A stretch of 64,000 bases of DNA from Streptomyces cyaneogriseus subsp. noncyanogenus (lineage in GTDB: Bacteria > Actinomycetota > Actinomycetes > Streptomycetales > Streptomycetaceae), in assembly GCF_000931445.1 (NCBI RefSeq), contig NZ_CP010849.1:682001-746000 (forward strand), written 5' to 3'. The notes below the pieces were generated by a model that was given only the letters and a program-made list of their open reading frames with translations, was not told the origin of the DNA and did no database searches. This document shows, one piece after another, positions 47,890-56,264 of this stretch; within the stretch, counting starts at the first letter, position 1, and the number at the start of each line of letters is the position of its first letter. The translations under genes were made by a program, and so were the position numbers.

Positions 47890-48291
47890 TCATGGGCGGG
47901 CCAGCAGGGTGCGGACGCCCTCGGAGGTGAGGGTGAGCCGGTGGTCCGAACTGGCGTCGATGGCCAGGGAGAGGTCGTCGGCGGGCCAGTGAGCGGCCAG
48001 GGCGCCCAACGGCACCAGCCGGTAGCGGGAGACGAACGGCAGCAGCTCGGACATCTCCAGCTCCGAGGTGAACACGGGCACGACCTGTCCGCCGCCCGGC
48101 TGCTCCAGGACGGGGAGCGCCACGATCGCCGGGTTGGTGGCGTCCTCGTCGGCGGCGTCGTCGGGGACGGGCACGAGCACGTCGCTGCTCGCGAGCGTGT
48201 CCAGCGCCGTGGTGTCCTCGGTGTTCTCGGCGAGTGCGTCCAGCGCGCGCTGGGCGGGCGTGGCGGTGTTGTCGTTCGCGGGTGTGTCCAT
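47890..48291 (-). CDS. SseB-like protein
   Basis: A 133-residue acidic cytoplasmic protein. After an Asn/Ala/Glu-rich N-terminus, the SseB N-terminal-type domain is seen: ALDTLASSDVLVPVPDD, VVPVFTSELEMSELLPF, YRLVPLGALAAHWPADDLSLAIDASSDHRLTLTSEGVRTLL. This domain occurs in type III secretion proteins and, in actinobacteria, in small proteins of unknown role linked to secretion or development. ATG 48291 has AGGGA 8 nt upstream. It is monocistronic. Confidence 0.75.
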   Translation of the reverse strand: MDTPANDNTATPAQRALDALAENTEDTTALDTLASSDVLVPVPDDAADEDATNPAIVALPVLEQPGGGQVVPVFTSELEMSELLPFVSRYRLVPLGALAAHWPADDLSLAIDASSDHRLTLTSEGVRTLLARP

Positions 48292-48644
48292 GGTGAATCC
48301 CTGGTAGCGGCGGTCGCGCGGCCCGCCCGGGAGAGACCGGCCGGGGCGCGCTCGTTCGGCCCGCCCGGAGCATGGTGGAGTCGATCGGTCCGGACGCGGT
48401 CCTGCCTCGCGTACCCGGTGGGCCCGGTCGCAATCCTGCGCGGGCGCCTTGCGCGCCCGACGGCCGCCCGCGCGGGACGCCGGTCACCCGGCCGGTTCTC
48501 CGGCACCGTCCGGGCCGGCTGCCGAGCCCTCCCGTCAGCGGACGCACGCGCCCCGGCGTCAGGATGCGAAGGAAACCCAGGGCGAGGGCGGCCGGGACGC
48601 CCAGTGCGGTCAGGGCACCCGTGAGCGCCCTTGACGGGATCCTT
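48292..48644. other. Intergenic stretch without a supported gene
   Basis: GC-rich and without credible coding or RNA structure. It holds the upstream region of the SseB-like gene, and TTGACG at 48631-48636 is the probable -35 of the GH35 gene. Between the operators (48669) and the GH35 start (48968), a + frame from GTG 48733 reads TAAGVLVFDRYYGRAGARRLLGAS and the hydrophobic YLLLGGVPALCLAAAG. It may be a fragment of a membrane protein but has no own stop before entering GH35 out of frame. Confidence 0.4.
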
Positions 48645-48669
48645 GTTACCGGTAACAGTTACCGGTAAC
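48645..48669. promoter_or_regulatory. Two tandem GTTACCGGTAAC operators
   Basis: The perfect 12-bp palindrome GTTACCGGTAAC occurs at 48645-48656 and 48658-48669 with a 13-bp period and the central CG of LacI-family sites. They lie 8 nt after TTGACG (48631) and cover the -10 region, about 300 nt before the GH35 start. The LacI gene at 50943 is the natural regulator. Confidence 0.78.
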
Positions 48670-48967
48670 AGTCCCGTCGCCCACGCCCCCACGTCCCCGC
48701 CCGCCCCGGCGGCCGTCCCGCGGAGTCCGCCCGTGTCCGAACGACCGACCGCCGCGGGTGTCCTGGTCTTCGACCGGTACTACGGCCGGGCCGGCGCCCG
48801 GCGGCTCCTGGGCGCCTCGTACCTGTTGCTGGGCGGTGTCCCGGCGCTGTGCCTGGCGGCCGCCGGGCGGCTGGCCCGCGTCACCGCCACGCCCCGTCCG
48901 CACCGCCCCCGACCGCCCGGTCCGGCCGTACGACGTCCGCACGCACCGATCCGAAGGGAAGCGTCCT

Positions 48968-50743
48968 ATGCCCGCCCTGACCACGACATCCGGTGGATTC
49001 CTGCTGAACGGCGAGCCGTTCCGCATCGTCTCCGGGGCACTGCACTACTTCCGTGTCCACCCGGAGCAATGGGCGGACCGGCTGCGCAAGGCGCGACTCA
49101 TGGGGCTCAACACGGTGGAGACCTACGTGCCGTGGAACCTGCACCAGCCGGACCCCGAGGGCCCCCTCGTCCTCGACGGGCTGCTGGATCTGCCGCGCTA
49201 TCTGCGGCTGGCCGGGCGGGAGGGACTGCGCGTCCTGCTGCGCCCCGGGCCCTTCATCTGCGCCGAGTGGGACGGAGGCGGGCTGCCCGCCTGGCTCACC
49301 GCCGACCCGGACATCCGGCTGCGCAGCAGCGATCCCCGCTTCACCGATGCCGTCGACCGCTATCTCGACCTCCTGCTGCCCCCGCTCCTGCCGCACTTCG
49401 CCGGGTCCGGCGGGCCGGTCATCGCCGTCCAGGTGGAGAACGAGTACGGGGCGTACGGCGACGACACCGCGTATCTGCGGCACCTGGCCGACGCGCTGCG
49501 CGCGTGGGGCGTGGAGGAACTGCTGTTCACCTGCGACCAGGCCGACCCGGCGCACCTGGTCGCGGGCAGCCTGCCGGGCGTGCTCGCCACCGGGACCTTC
49601 GGCAGCCGGATCGAGCAGTCCCTCGCGCGACTGCGCGCCCACCAGAGCGAAGCCCCGCTGATGTGCACCGAGTTCTGGGTGGGCTGGTTCGACCACTGGG
49701 GCGGCCCGCACCATGTGCGGGACGCGGCGGACGCCGCCGCCGACCTGGACCGGCTGCTGTCCGCCGGGGCCTCCGTCAACCTGTACATGTTCCACGGCGG
49801 CACCAACTTCGGCTTCACCAACGGCGCCAACCACCACCACGCCTACGCCCCGACCGTCACCTCGTACGACTACGACGCACCGCTCACCGAGTGGGGCGAC
49901 CCCGGCCCCAAGTACCACGCCCTGCGGGAGGTGATCGCCCGTCACGCCCCCGTCCCCGATGAGCCGGTCCCCTCCCCCGGCCGCAAACTCCCGCCCACCG
50001 AGGTGGTACTGGACCGCCGGGCTCCGCTGCTGCCGCACGCGAGCGCGCTCGGGGCACCGGTGCGGGCCGAGGACCCGCTGACCATGCAGGCGCTCGGGCA
50101 GCGGGCCGGCTTCGCGCTGTACCGGACCTCGGTGCCCCGCTCCGGTGACGGTCTGCTGCGCTTCGCGGGCGGGGTCGGCGACCGTGCCCAGGTCTTCGTG
50201 GACGGCGCCCCGGCGGGCGTACTGGAGCGCGAACGCCGCGACGAGACCCTGCCCGTGCGGATCCCGCGCCCCGGCGCCACCCTGGAGGTGCTGGTGGAGA
50301 ACATGGGCGGGGTCAACTACGGGCCGCACATCGGAACCCCCAAGGGCCTGCTCGGCCCCGTCTCCTTCGAGGACACCGTGCTGCGGGGCTGGGACTGCCA
50401 TCCGCTGCCGCTGGACGGTCCGGACGGCCCGGCGGGCACGCTCCCGTTCGTCCCGTCCGGGCAGGTCACGTCCGCCGTCCCCGCCTTCCACCACGGGAGG
50501 TTCCGGGTGGAGGAGCCCGCCGACGCCTTTCTGGCCCTGCCCGGCTGGACCAAGGGACAGGCGTGGATCAACGGCTTCCCGCTGGGCCGCTACTGGAACC
50601 GAGGGCCGCAGCGCACCCTCTACGTGCCCGCCCCGGTGCTGCGGCCGGGCGCCAACGAACTCCTGCTGCTGGAGTCGCACGGCACCACCAGCGCCCGCGT
50701 CCTGCTCACCGACACACCGGATCTGGGGCCGGTGCGGTCCTGA
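48968..50743 (+). CDS. Beta-galactosidase, GH35
   Basis: A 591-residue cytoplasmic beta-galactosidase. The GH35 barrel (about 1-330) opens with GGFLLNGEPFRIVSGALHYFRVHPEQW. Catalytic residues are Glu159 (IAVQVENEYGAYG) and Glu235 (LMCTEFWVGWFDHWGG), with FHGGTNFGFTNGANHH after them. Two beta-sandwich, lectin-like domains follow, the last with WTKGQAWINGFPLGRYWNRGPQRTLYVP. There is no signal peptide. ATG 48968 has AAGGGAAG 6 nt upstream. It is expected to act on imported beta-galactosides and to be repressed through the tandem palindromes. Confidence 0.93.
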   Translation: MPALTTTSGGFLLNGEPFRIVSGALHYFRVHPEQWADRLRKARLMGLNTVETYVPWNLHQPDPEGPLVLDGLLDLPRYLRLAGREGLRVLLRPGPFICAEWDGGGLPAWLTADPDIRLRSSDPRFTDAVDRYLDLLLPPLLPHFAGSGGPVIAVQVENEYGAYGDDTAYLRHLADALRAWGVEELLFTCDQADPAHLVAGSLPGVLATGTFGSRIEQSLARLRAHQSEAPLMCTEFWVGWFDHWGGPHHVRDAADAAADLDRLLSAGASVNLYMFHGGTNFGFTNGANHHHAYAPTVTSYDYDAPLTEWGDPGPKYHALREVIARHAPVPDEPVPSPGRKLPPTEVVLDRRAPLLPHASALGAPVRAEDPLTMQALGQRAGFALYRTSVPRSGDGLLRFAGGVGDRAQVFVDGAPAGVLERERRDETLPVRIPRPGATLEVLVENMGGVNYGPHIGTPKGLLGPVSFEDTVLRGWDCHPLPLDGPDGPAGTLPFVPSGQVTSAVPAFHHGRFRVEEPADAFLALPGWTKGQAWINGFPLGRYWNRGPQRTLYVPAPVLRPGANELLLLESHGTTSARVLLTDTPDLGPVRS

Positions 50744-50749
50744 GCGGCG

Positions 50750-50788
50750 CGCACCGCGCCGCCGGGCCGGTCCCGGCGGCGCGGTGCG
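50750..50788 (+). terminator. Perfect 17-bp hairpin terminator
   Basis: CGCACCGCGCCGCCGGG and CCCGGCGGCGCGGTGCG pair perfectly around CCGGT just after the GH35 stop. It separates the GH35 and LacI transcripts. Confidence 0.85.
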
Positions 50789-50891
50789 GGCGGGCGGCAC
50801 CCGGTGGCTCCCGGCGGTGCCGCCGGGCGACTGCCTATGCTGGGCTCGCGCCCGTGCGGCCGCCCGGCCCGCCGGTCTGCCGCCGTCCAGC

Positions 50892-50920
50892 CGTACCACC
50901 GTACGGACGTACCCACGTAC
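50892..50920. repeat. CGTAC repeated every 8 bp
   Basis: CGTAC occurs at 50892, 50900, 50908 and 50916, exactly 8 bp apart, 23-51 nt upstream of the LacI start. It could be a regulatory site or simple expansion. Confidence 0.5.
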
Positions 50921-50942
50921 CGACGCCGAGGAAGCATCCGCC

Positions 50943-52022
50943 ATGACGCCAAGCGCCGACGACGGCCCCACGCCCCGGCGGCGCGGCCGACGCAGCTTCG
51001 CGGGGGCCCGCCCCGTGATGGCCGACGTGGCACGCGCGGCCGGGGTCTCCAAGCAGACCGTCTCCCGGGTGCTCAACGACCACCCGGCGGTGCGGCCGGC
51101 CACCCGCGAGGCGGTCCTGGAGGCCATGCGGACGCTCGGCTACCGTCCCAGCCGCAGCGCGCGGTCGCTGGCCAGCGGCCGGACCCGGATGCTCGGCGTC
51201 ATCTCCTTCGACGCGGCGCGCTACGGTCCCGCGTCCGCCCTGACGGCGATCAACACGGCGGCGCAGAAGGCCGGTTACCTGGTGAGCTCCATCGCCCTGG
51301 ACACGGCCGACCGGGGCACCGTGACGGAGGCCGTGCACCGCCTGTCGGCCGAGGGCGCCGACGGGGTGATCGCCATCGCCCCGCAGCGCTGGGTGGGCCG
51401 GGCGCTGGCGGAGGCCGACCTGAACACGCCGCTGGTGGTCCTCGACAACCCGCTGGCCGACGACATCCCTCTCGTCACCGGCGACTCCCGCGCCGGCGCC
51501 CGCAAGGCCACCGAGCACCTGCTGGACCTGGGGCACCGCACCGTCCGGCACCTCGCGGGCCCGGCCGGCTGGTTCTCCGCCGACCAGCGGCTGGCGGCCT
51601 GGCGGGCCACGCTGGAGGCGGCCGGGGCCGAGGTTCCCGAGCCCCTCGCCGGTGACTGGAGCGCGGACTCCGGCTACGACCTCGGCCGCCGGCTGGCGCG
51701 CGACCCCGAGGTGACGGCGGTGTTCGTGTCCAACGACCAGATGGCGCTGGGGCTGCTGCACGCGCTGCACGAGGCCGGACGCCCGGTGCCCGGGGACGTC
51801 AGCGTGGTCGGCTACGACGACATCCCGGAGGCCGCCCATCTGCTGCCGCCGCTGACCACCGTGCGATCCGACTTCGCGGAGATCGGCACCCGTGCGCTGC
51901 GCCTGCTGCTGCACCGGATCGACGGCGGCGGCCAACCGCCGCCGGCCGACCCGGTCGTACCGGTCGACCTCGTCGTCCGCCGCAGCAGCGGGCCGCCGCC
52001 GGGACGGTCCTCGCGCGCCTGA
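50943..52022 (+). CDS. LacI-family regulator next to GH35
   Basis: A 359-residue repressor with a basic N-terminal extension ([16 protein letters not shown]) before the LacI helix-turn-helix (about 25-70, VMADVARAAGVSKQTVSRVLNDHPAVRPATREAV). The sensor domain shows MLGVISFDAARYGP, ADGVIAIAPQRWVG, TAVFVSNDQMALGLLHAL and DVSVVGYDDIPEAAHLLPPLTTV. ATG 50943 follows GAGGAAG. By position it should bind the two GTTACCGGTAAC sites before the GH35 gene; a terminator and its own promoter make it a separate transcript. Confidence 0.92.
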   Translation: MTPSADDGPTPRRRGRRSFAGARPVMADVARAAGVSKQTVSRVLNDHPAVRPATREAVLEAMRTLGYRPSRSARSLASGRTRMLGVISFDAARYGPASALTAINTAAQKAGYLVSSIALDTADRGTVTEAVHRLSAEGADGVIAIAPQRWVGRALAEADLNTPLVVLDNPLADDIPLVTGDSRAGARKATEHLLDLGHRTVRHLAGPAGWFSADQRLAAWRATLEAAGAEVPEPLAGDWSADSGYDLGRRLARDPEVTAVFVSNDQMALGLLHALHEAGRPVPGDVSVVGYDDIPEAAHLLPPLTTVRSDFAEIGTRALRLLLHRIDGGGQPPPADPVVPVDLVVRRSSGPPPGRSSRA

Positions 52023-52121
52023 CGCGGGCGCGGCGGGCCGCCGCGAGACTCGTCCGCCGCTCCTGTCACGGACCGCGCGACGATCGCGATGCCGCCCTCC
52101 GCGTCCGTGGGCGTCGCGGCG

Positions 52122-52637
52122 TCAGCCGACCACGGGGCTGCGGCGTTCGAGGAGGACGACGTCACGCCACCGGCCCCGGTGGCGGCCGACGCGTTCACGG
52201 GTGCCGATGACGCGGAACCCCGCGCGCCGGTGGAGGGCGAGGCTGGCGGTGTTCTCGGGGAAGACACCCGACTGGACGGTCCATACCCCGGCCGCCTCGG
52301 TGGACTCGAGAAACGTCGTCAGCAGGGCGGAGGCAACCCCGCGGCCCCTGGCGCCGGGGTGCACGTAGACGGAGTGTTCCACCACACCGGCGTAGGCGCG
52401 GCGCGGGGAGACCCGGGTGGCCGCGATCCAGCCGAGTACCGTGCCGTCGGCCGCGTCCACGGCGGCGAAGCGGTGCTCGGGAAGTTTCGCGGAGTCGAAC
52501 TCCGCCCAGTCCGGTGCCTCGGTCTCGAAGGTGGCGTCGCCCTCGTCGATGCCCATCTGGTAAATGCGCAGCACCTCGTCGGCGTGCTCGGGCCGCAGCG
52601 GCACGATCAGCACCCCCGTCGTGCTCCCGCCGGTCAT
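52122..52637 (-). CDS. arsN: GNAT acetyltransferase, ArsN/PAT type
   Basis: A 171-residue N-acetyltransferase close to phosphinothricin acetyltransferase and ArsN. Visible marks are RPEHADEVLRIYQMGIDEGDATFETEAP, VLGWIAATRVSPRRAYAGVVEHSVYVHP, the acetyl-CoA loop GARGRGVASALLTTFLE and the C-terminal PENTASLALHRRAGFRVIGTRERVGRHRGRWRDVVLLER. ArsN1 enzymes acetylate the organoarsenical antibiotic arsinothricin, and PAT acetylates the related phosphinothricin. Lying 20 nt after ArsR on the same strand favours ArsN. ATG 52637 follows GGGAGGA. Confidence 0.78.
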   Translation of the reverse strand: MTGGSTTGVLIVPLRPEHADEVLRIYQMGIDEGDATFETEAPDWAEFDSAKLPEHRFAAVDAADGTVLGWIAATRVSPRRAYAGVVEHSVYVHPGARGRGVASALLTTFLESTEAAGVWTVQSGVFPENTASLALHRRAGFRVIGTRERVGRHRGRWRDVVLLERRSPVVG

Positions 52638-52657
52638 CCGGTCCTCCCGAAGCCGGT

Positions 52658-53017
52658 TCACGCCGCGGCCGGGACGGTCAGCAGCCTGCCCATCGCGGCG
52701 AGCACCGACGGCTCGACACGGTAGTAGACCCAGGTGCCCCGCCGCTCGGAGACCAGCAGCCCGGCCTCCTTCAGCTTCTTGAGGTGGTGGGAGACGGTCG
52801 GCTGGGAGACGCCCACGTCCGCGATGTCGCAGACACACGCCTCCCGGTCGGGATGGGAGGCCACTTTGGAGAACAGGCGCAGCCGGACGGGATCACCGAG
52901 GGCCTTGAACATGGCGGCGGTCGCCTCCGCCTCCTCGGCGGTCAGCTCCCGCTCGGTCAGGGCCGGGCAGCACGGCTGGGCCGGGGGCACGGTCCACTTC
53001 TCCTCTGGCTTCGACAT
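52658..53017 (-). CDS. arsR: ArsR-family arsenite-responsive repressor
   Basis: A 119-residue ArsR/SmtB repressor. The N-terminal PAQPCCPAL (Cys16-Cys17) and the helix EACVCDIADVGVSQPTVSHHLKKL (Cys61 and Cys63) match the As(III) site of Corynebacterium glutamicum CgArsR (a Cys pair near residue 15 plus one cysteine in the HTH region) rather than plasmid R773 ArsR alone. The wing is ERRGTWVYYRVEP. No ribosome site precedes ATG 53017, which itself lies in a dyad, so the mRNA may be leaderless and the operator may cover the start. It is operonic with arsN and divergent from arsO. Confidence 0.88.
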   Translation of the reverse strand: MSKPEEKWTVPPAQPCCPALTERELTAEEAEATAAMFKALGDPVRLRLFSKVASHPDREACVCDIADVGVSQPTVSHHLKKLKEAGLLVSERRGTWVYYRVEPSVLAAMGRLLTVPAAA

Positions 53018-53138
53018 ACGTCTATGTTCACACCCTTCGCGCGGCAGCCCAAGATCCCGCACTGATTCGATGAACCTCTATATTGACTGACGCCTATCTC
53101 GGACGCATGCTGGAGGCATAGACAGACGTCGAAACCAG
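53005..53138. promoter_or_regulatory. Mirror pair of ArsR-type motifs
   Basis: ACATA-CGTC-TATGT (53014-53027) is a perfect dyad over the arsR start. Read outward on the minus strand, 53026-53005 gives CATAGAC-4nt-GTCGAA-x-CCAG. On the plus strand 53117-53138 gives the same CATAGAC-4nt-GTCGAA-x-CCAG just before arsO. These are probably the two operators of the divergent arsRN and arsO promoters. Confidence 0.6.
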
Positions 53139-53148
53139 GGAGCCGACC

Positions 53149-54552
53149 GTGACCGCGTCCGCCTTTTCCGATCTGCCCGTCGCCGTCATCGGAGCCGGCC
53201 CCATCGGGCTGGCCGCCGCCGCGCACCTGGCCGGACGCGGCCTCGATCCGCTCGTGCTGGAAGCCGGGCCGGCCGCGGGTGCCGCGGTGCGCGAGTGGGG
53301 GCATGTACGGCTGTTCTCCCCGTGGAGCGAGGTCGTCGACCCGGCCGCCGAGAAGCTGCTCGCACCCACCGGCTGGACGCGGCCCGACGGCGCCTCCTAC
53401 CCGACCGGCGGGGAGTGGGCCGAGCGGTATCTGCGCCCCTTGGCGGCGGTCCTCGACGACCGGGTCCGCTTCCGCACCACCGTGACCGGCGTCTCCCGCG
53501 CCGGCCGGGACCGGATCGTGGACGCCGGCCGCGAGGACCAGCCCTTCGTACTGCATGTGCGGTACGAGGACGGCCGGGAGGGACGCGTTGCGGCCCGTGC
53601 CGTCATCGACGCCTCGGGCACCTGGTCCGGCCCGGGGCCGGCCGGCGGCAACGGCCTTCCCGCCCTGGGCGAGCGGGCCGCCGCCGACCGGGTCGCGTAC
53701 CGCGTCCCCGACCTGGCGGACCCCGCCGCCCGTGCCCGGTACGCCGGCCGGCGCACCGCCGTCATCGGCTCCGGCGCCTCCGCCTTCACGGCCCTGGCCG
53801 CCCTGGCCGAGCTGGCCCGGGCGCGGGACGGCGCCGGCACCCGCGCCGTGTGGATCCTGCGGCGCGGCCTGTCCGCGACCACCTTCGGCGGCGGCTCCGC
53901 CGACCAGTTGCCCGCCCGGGGCGCCCTCGGCCTGGCCGCCAAGGCCGCCGTGGAGGACGGCCACGCCGACGCCGTCACCGGTTTCCGCACCGAGGCGATC
54001 GAACGCGACGGCAGCGGGCGCCTGGTGCTCGTCGGCGACGACGGCCGCCGCCTGGACGCGGTGGACGAGGTGATCGCGCTGACCGGCTTCCGGCCGGATC
54101 TGTCCTTCCTGTCCGAGATCCGCCTCCGCCTGGACGAGCGCCTCCAGGCGCCGGCCGCGCTGGCACCGCTGATCGACCCCAACGTCCACTCCTGCGGCAC
54201 CGTCCACCCGCACGGCCATGCCGAGCTGTCCCACCCCGAACCCGGCATCTACCTGGCCGGCATGAAGTCCTACGGGCGGGCGCCCACCTTCCTCGCCATG
54301 ACGGGCTACGAGCAGGTCCGCTCCGTGGCCAGCGCGCTCGCCGGCGACACCGACGCCGCCGACCGCGTGGAGCTCACGCTCCCGGAGACCGGCGTGTGCG
54401 GAGGCAGCGGCCTCTACGACAGCCCGGAGCCCGGGCGGACGGGTGCGGACGGCTGCTGCGCGGCACCCGCGCCACAGACGCTCCCGCTCATCTCCGGCTC
54501 CACCGGTTCCACCGGATCCGGCGAGACGTCCGGCGGTTGCTGCGGCGGTTGA
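53149..54552 (+). CDS. arsO: ArsO-type flavin monooxygenase/oxidoreductase
   Basis: A 467-residue FAD/NAD(P)-binding protein. FAD motif VAVIGAGPIGLAAAAHLAGRG is at about 9, the middle region reads VREWGHVRLFSPWSEVVDPAA, the second Rossmann fold is RTAVIGSGASAFTALAAL and the C-terminal FAD segment is IYLAGMKSYGRAPTFLAMTGYEQVRS. The last 60 residues carry cysteine groups (TGVCGGSG, GCCAAP, GGCCGG at the very end) that could bind As(III). Proteins of this type are called ArsO in Streptomyces and other actinobacterial arsenic operons, where their reaction is not settled. GTG 53149 follows GGGAG. The gene is divergent from arsR-arsN. Confidence 0.8.
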   Translation: MTASAFSDLPVAVIGAGPIGLAAAAHLAGRGLDPLVLEAGPAAGAAVREWGHVRLFSPWSEVVDPAAEKLLAPTGWTRPDGASYPTGGEWAERYLRPLAAVLDDRVRFRTTVTGVSRAGRDRIVDAGREDQPFVLHVRYEDGREGRVAARAVIDASGTWSGPGPAGGNGLPALGERAAADRVAYRVPDLADPAARARYAGRRTAVIGSGASAFTALAALAELARARDGAGTRAVWILRRGLSATTFGGGSADQLPARGALGLAAKAAVEDGHADAVTGFRTEAIERDGSGRLVLVGDDGRRLDAVDEVIALTGFRPDLSFLSEIRLRLDERLQAPAALAPLIDPNVHSCGTVHPHGHAELSHPEPGIYLAGMKSYGRAPTFLAMTGYEQVRSVASALAGDTDAADRVELTLPETGVCGGSGLYDSPEPGRTGADGCCAAPAPQTLPLISGSTGSTGSGETSGGCCGG

Positions 54553-54556
54553 GCGA

Positions 54557-54577
54557 GCCGCCGGTCGGCCCGGCGGC
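54557..54577 (+). terminator. Hairpin terminator of arsO
   Basis: GCCGCCGG and CCGGCGGC form a perfect 8-bp stem with loop TCGGC, 4 nt after the stop codon. Confidence 0.65.
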
Positions 54578-54683
54578 GGATCCTCCGTGGGCCACCGACG
54601 CGTGTCACGAGCGCGGGCAACGGGCGCGCAGCGCCGGGGCCCGTGCTCGGTCGTGCTCGAAACAGCTCGACTGCGAGCACATA

Positions 54684-54712
54684 TTGACATGCACGCGCCG
54701 AGCCCGCAGAGT
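54684..54712 (+). promoter_or_regulatory. Probable promoter of the GH109 gene
   Basis: TTGACA (54684-54689) and CAGAGT (54707-54712) with 17-nt spacing, in an AT-richer patch. The transcript would have a leader of about 40 nt before ATG 54760. Confidence 0.5.
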
Positions 54713-54759
54713 CATGCCCCGACAGTGCTGTCAGCCACCCAGCGAGGAGCGTTGCCACC

Positions 54760-56184
54760 ATGTCGGAAACCCCCGCCGTCTCCCGCCGGCTGCTCCTGGG
54801 CGGAGCCGTCGCCACCGGGGCGCTCGCGGCCGGAATCGCCGGTTCGGCGCAGACCGCCTCGGCGGCCACCGAGCAGGCGCCCCGTCGCAGACCCGGCCAG
54901 AAGTCGATGATCGGTGTGCCGTTCGACGCCCACCGGACCGTCCGCGTCGGTGTGATCGGCCTGGGCAACCGGGGCGCGGGCATGATCACGGGGTGGGCCG
55001 CCGTCCCCGGCTGCACCGTGACCGCCGTCTGCGACATCCGCGCCGACCGGGCCAAGCGCGCCGCGGACCGCCTGGTGAGCAGGGGCGAGCCGCGCCCCGC
55101 CGAATTCGGCGGCTCGGCGGACGCCTACACCGAGATGCTGAAGCGCGACGACATCGATCTGGTCTACATCGCCACGCCGTGGGAGTTCCACCACGAGCAG
55201 GGCCGGGCGGCGCTGCTGAGCGGCAGGCACGCCATGGTCGAACTCCCCGTCGCGACGGAGCTGCGCGAGCTGTGGGACCTCGTCGACACCTCCGAGCGGA
55301 CCCGCAGGCACCTGATGCTCGCCGAGAACTGCTGTTACGGCCGCAACGAGCTCGCCGTGCTCAAGATGGCGCACGACGGCCTGTTCGGGGACATCACCAA
55401 CGGTCACGGGGGCTACCTGCACGACCTGCGGGAGCTGCTCTTCTCCGACACCTACTACACCGACTCCTGGCGGCGGCTGTGGCACACCCGCAGCACCGCT
55501 TCCCTGTATCCGATGCACGGGCTGGCCCCGATCGCGGGGGCCATGGACATCAACCGCGGCGACCGGATGACCACGCTGCGCGCCACCTCCACCGCGGCGA
55601 AGGGGCTGGCCGACTACCGCGAGCGCTTCGTCCCCCGGGGCCACCCCTCCTGGAAGGAGACGTACATCAACGGTGATCTGGTCACCTGTCTGATCGAGAC
55701 GGAGAAGGGGCGGACGATCCGGGCGGAGCACGACGTGAGTTCGCCCCGGCCCTACAGCCGGATCAACAGCCTCGCCGGCAGCCGCGGCATCGTCGAGGAC
55801 TACGCGGGTCCGGCGCCCACCGGCGCGCGGGTCTACCTCGAACCGGACCACGGCGGTCACACCTGGCGTGACTTCGCCGGCTACCGCACGGAGTTCGACC
55901 ACTGGCTGTGGCGGACGGTGGGCGACGACGCGGCGAACAACGGGGGCCACGGCGGCATGGACTACGTCATGCAGTGGCGCACGGTCCAGCTCATGCGCCT
56001 CGGCCTCGCACCGGACATCGACGTCTACGACTCGGCGGCCTGGTGCGCTCCGGTTCCGCTCAGCGCCGCGTCGCTGGCCAGGGACGGCCGTCCCGTCGAG
56101 ATCCCCGACTTCACCCGCGGCGGGTGGGCGGGCGCGCGTGCCGGCCTCGACTCCCGCGCCGTGGAGATGCCGCCCGCGTCCTGA
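54760..56184 (+). CDS. Tat-exported GH109 glycosidase
   Basis: A 474-residue enzyme of the Gfo/Idh/MocA fold. The Tat signal is VSRRLLLGGAVATGALAAG with cleavage after ASA. The tightly bound NAD site is VRVGVIGLGNRGAGMITGWA. Family GH109 (alpha-N-acetylgalactosaminidase, NAD-dependent retaining mechanism) is indicated by GHGGYLHDLRELLFSD, SLYPMHGLAPIAGAMDINRGDRM and GHGGMDYVMQWRTVQLMR. Tat export fits the pre-folded NAD-bound enzyme. The substrate is presumably GalNAc-containing glycans. ATG 54760 follows GAGGAGCG. Confidence 0.88.
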   Translation: MSETPAVSRRLLLGGAVATGALAAGIAGSAQTASAATEQAPRRRPGQKSMIGVPFDAHRTVRVGVIGLGNRGAGMITGWAAVPGCTVTAVCDIRADRAKRAADRLVSRGEPRPAEFGGSADAYTEMLKRDDIDLVYIATPWEFHHEQGRAALLSGRHAMVELPVATELRELWDLVDTSERTRRHLMLAENCCYGRNELAVLKMAHDGLFGDITNGHGGYLHDLRELLFSDTYYTDSWRRLWHTRSTASLYPMHGLAPIAGAMDINRGDRMTTLRATSTAAKGLADYRERFVPRGHPSWKETYINGDLVTCLIETEKGRTIRAEHDVSSPRPYSRINSLAGSRGIVEDYAGPAPTGARVYLEPDHGGHTWRDFAGYRTEFDHWLWRTVGDDAANNGGHGGMDYVMQWRTVQLMRLGLAPDIDVYDSAAWCAPVPLSAASLARDGRPVEIPDFTRGGWAGARAGLDSRAVEMPPAS

Positions 56185-56226
56185 ACCGGAGCCGGTGACC
56201 CGCACGGCGACCGCCACCTCCCCCAC

Positions 56227-56264
56227 TCCCCCGGGCCGCCGCCGCCGGACGGCGGGCCGGGGGA
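56227..56264 (+). terminator. Hairpin terminator of the GH109 gene
   Basis: TCCCCCGGGCCGCCG pairs with CGGCGGGCCGGGGGA, with one mismatch, 43 nt after the stop. Confidence 0.65.

Noticed and set aside
48733..48967. Possible small gene VSERPTAAGVLVFDRYY...
   Set aside because: It looks partly protein-like but has no own stop before running out of frame into GH35 and no recognisable family, so it is mentioned only in the gap description.
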